Source: Imbricaverruca yamaguchii
Taxonomy: Eukaryota > Arthropoda > Thecostraca > Neoverrucidae
Assembly (NCBI GenBank): GCA_034440575.1
Contig: JAOTOL010000973.1
Coordinates: 124,001 to 188,000 of the forward strand
DNA length: 64,000 nucleotides
Direction: 5' to 3'
Below the pieces are notes generated by a model. The model worked only from the letters and a program-made list of their open reading frames with translations. It was not told where the DNA came from and did not search any database. A program made the position numbers and the translations under genes. Every line of letters begins with the position of its first letter. Position 1 is the stretch's first letter. Positions 63,776 through 64,000 of this stretch are shown piece by piece.

Positions 63776-64000
63776 TTTCACGCAGACAACAAGAACTCTC
63801 TGCTGTATGTCCACTGCGGAATAAGCCAAACATCGGCAGCCGAGATGGCCAAGAGAGGCTATTTCCTGTGAGCTCAGTTTCTTTGAGACACATTGCAATC
63901 AGACAGTTGTCTCAGTACCACCTTAAGTCCTGGGCACTGGATCGTATCCCCTGGATCGTGGTCGTGACCTCACCTGAGCTATGTAGGCCCAGTACAGTTC
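63776..64000. repeat. Unit 8 fragment, rearranged
   Basis: After ATTATAGTTTCA the sequence jumps to CGCAGACAACAAGAACTCTC, late nucleoprotein-like sequence in a more diverged version. It then passes to the CAGTTTCTTTGAGACACATT endonuclease part and the start of another unit at the window edge. The array therefore continues beyond 64000. Confidence 0.75.

Overview
The window reads as eukaryotic nuclear DNA, most likely from an arthropod; a crustacean is only a guess. It has no bacterial gene layout. It holds a spliced host gene with short GC-rich exons, non-LTR retrotransposons of the Jockey/I type, a hAT fragment, and two large amplified arrays containing endogenous copies of negative-strand RNA virus genes.

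Region 1 (about 1-17,900, minus strand): the middle of a host gene that I identify as TONSL (Tonsoku-like, a DNA replication-repair scaffold). Thirteen exons carry, in order, TPR motifs, an acidic linker, ankyrin repeats, a Ser/Pro-rich linker and a ubiquitin-like segment. All exon junctions are phase-compatible. The first exons lie beyond the point where recognisable gene sequence stops (about 17.9 kb), and the C-terminal leucine-rich repeats lie left of base 1. The introns are largely minisatellites. Several arrays are built from copies of an exon-intron boundary, so each unit repeats a usable-looking 5' splice site (arrays at 3.1-4.3, 6.2-7.0 and 12.8-14.1 kb) or 3' splice site (5.9-6.1 and 14.25-14.37 kb).

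Region 2 (about 19,150-41,500): a higher-order repeat in which blocks recur in a fixed order. The blocks are an antisense retrotransposon RNase H fragment, a short GGGCGC...GCGCCC hairpin, a CAGTGAAACGG-rich stretch, a piece of a Mononegavirales-like L (polymerase) gene, and a GC-rich block ending in (AT)n. Seven L pieces are present, all broken by stops, frameshifts or deletions. A near full-length non-LTR element (E1) sits inside the first L piece.

Region 3 (about 41,500-45,600): an internally deleted non-LTR copy (E3), the 5' part of a hAT element with a BED zinc finger, and flanking repeat pieces.

Region 4 (about 45,600-64,000): a tandem array with a period near 1.75 kb. Each unit joins a Ty3/Gypsy-like Gag N-terminus (+), an open frame that looks like a negative-strand RNA virus nucleoprotein (+), and an antisense fragment of a non-LTR endonuclease. 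One unit is split by a second near full-length non-LTR element (E2). E2 carries about 210 bp of a Notch-ligand (Delta-like) gene at its 5' end, and the whole insertion is bracketed by a 12-bp target-site duplication.

Throughout, short hairpins matching the 3' ends of E1 and E2 are scattered, almost all in the same orientation. All family assignments are from reading motifs by eye; no database search was possible.
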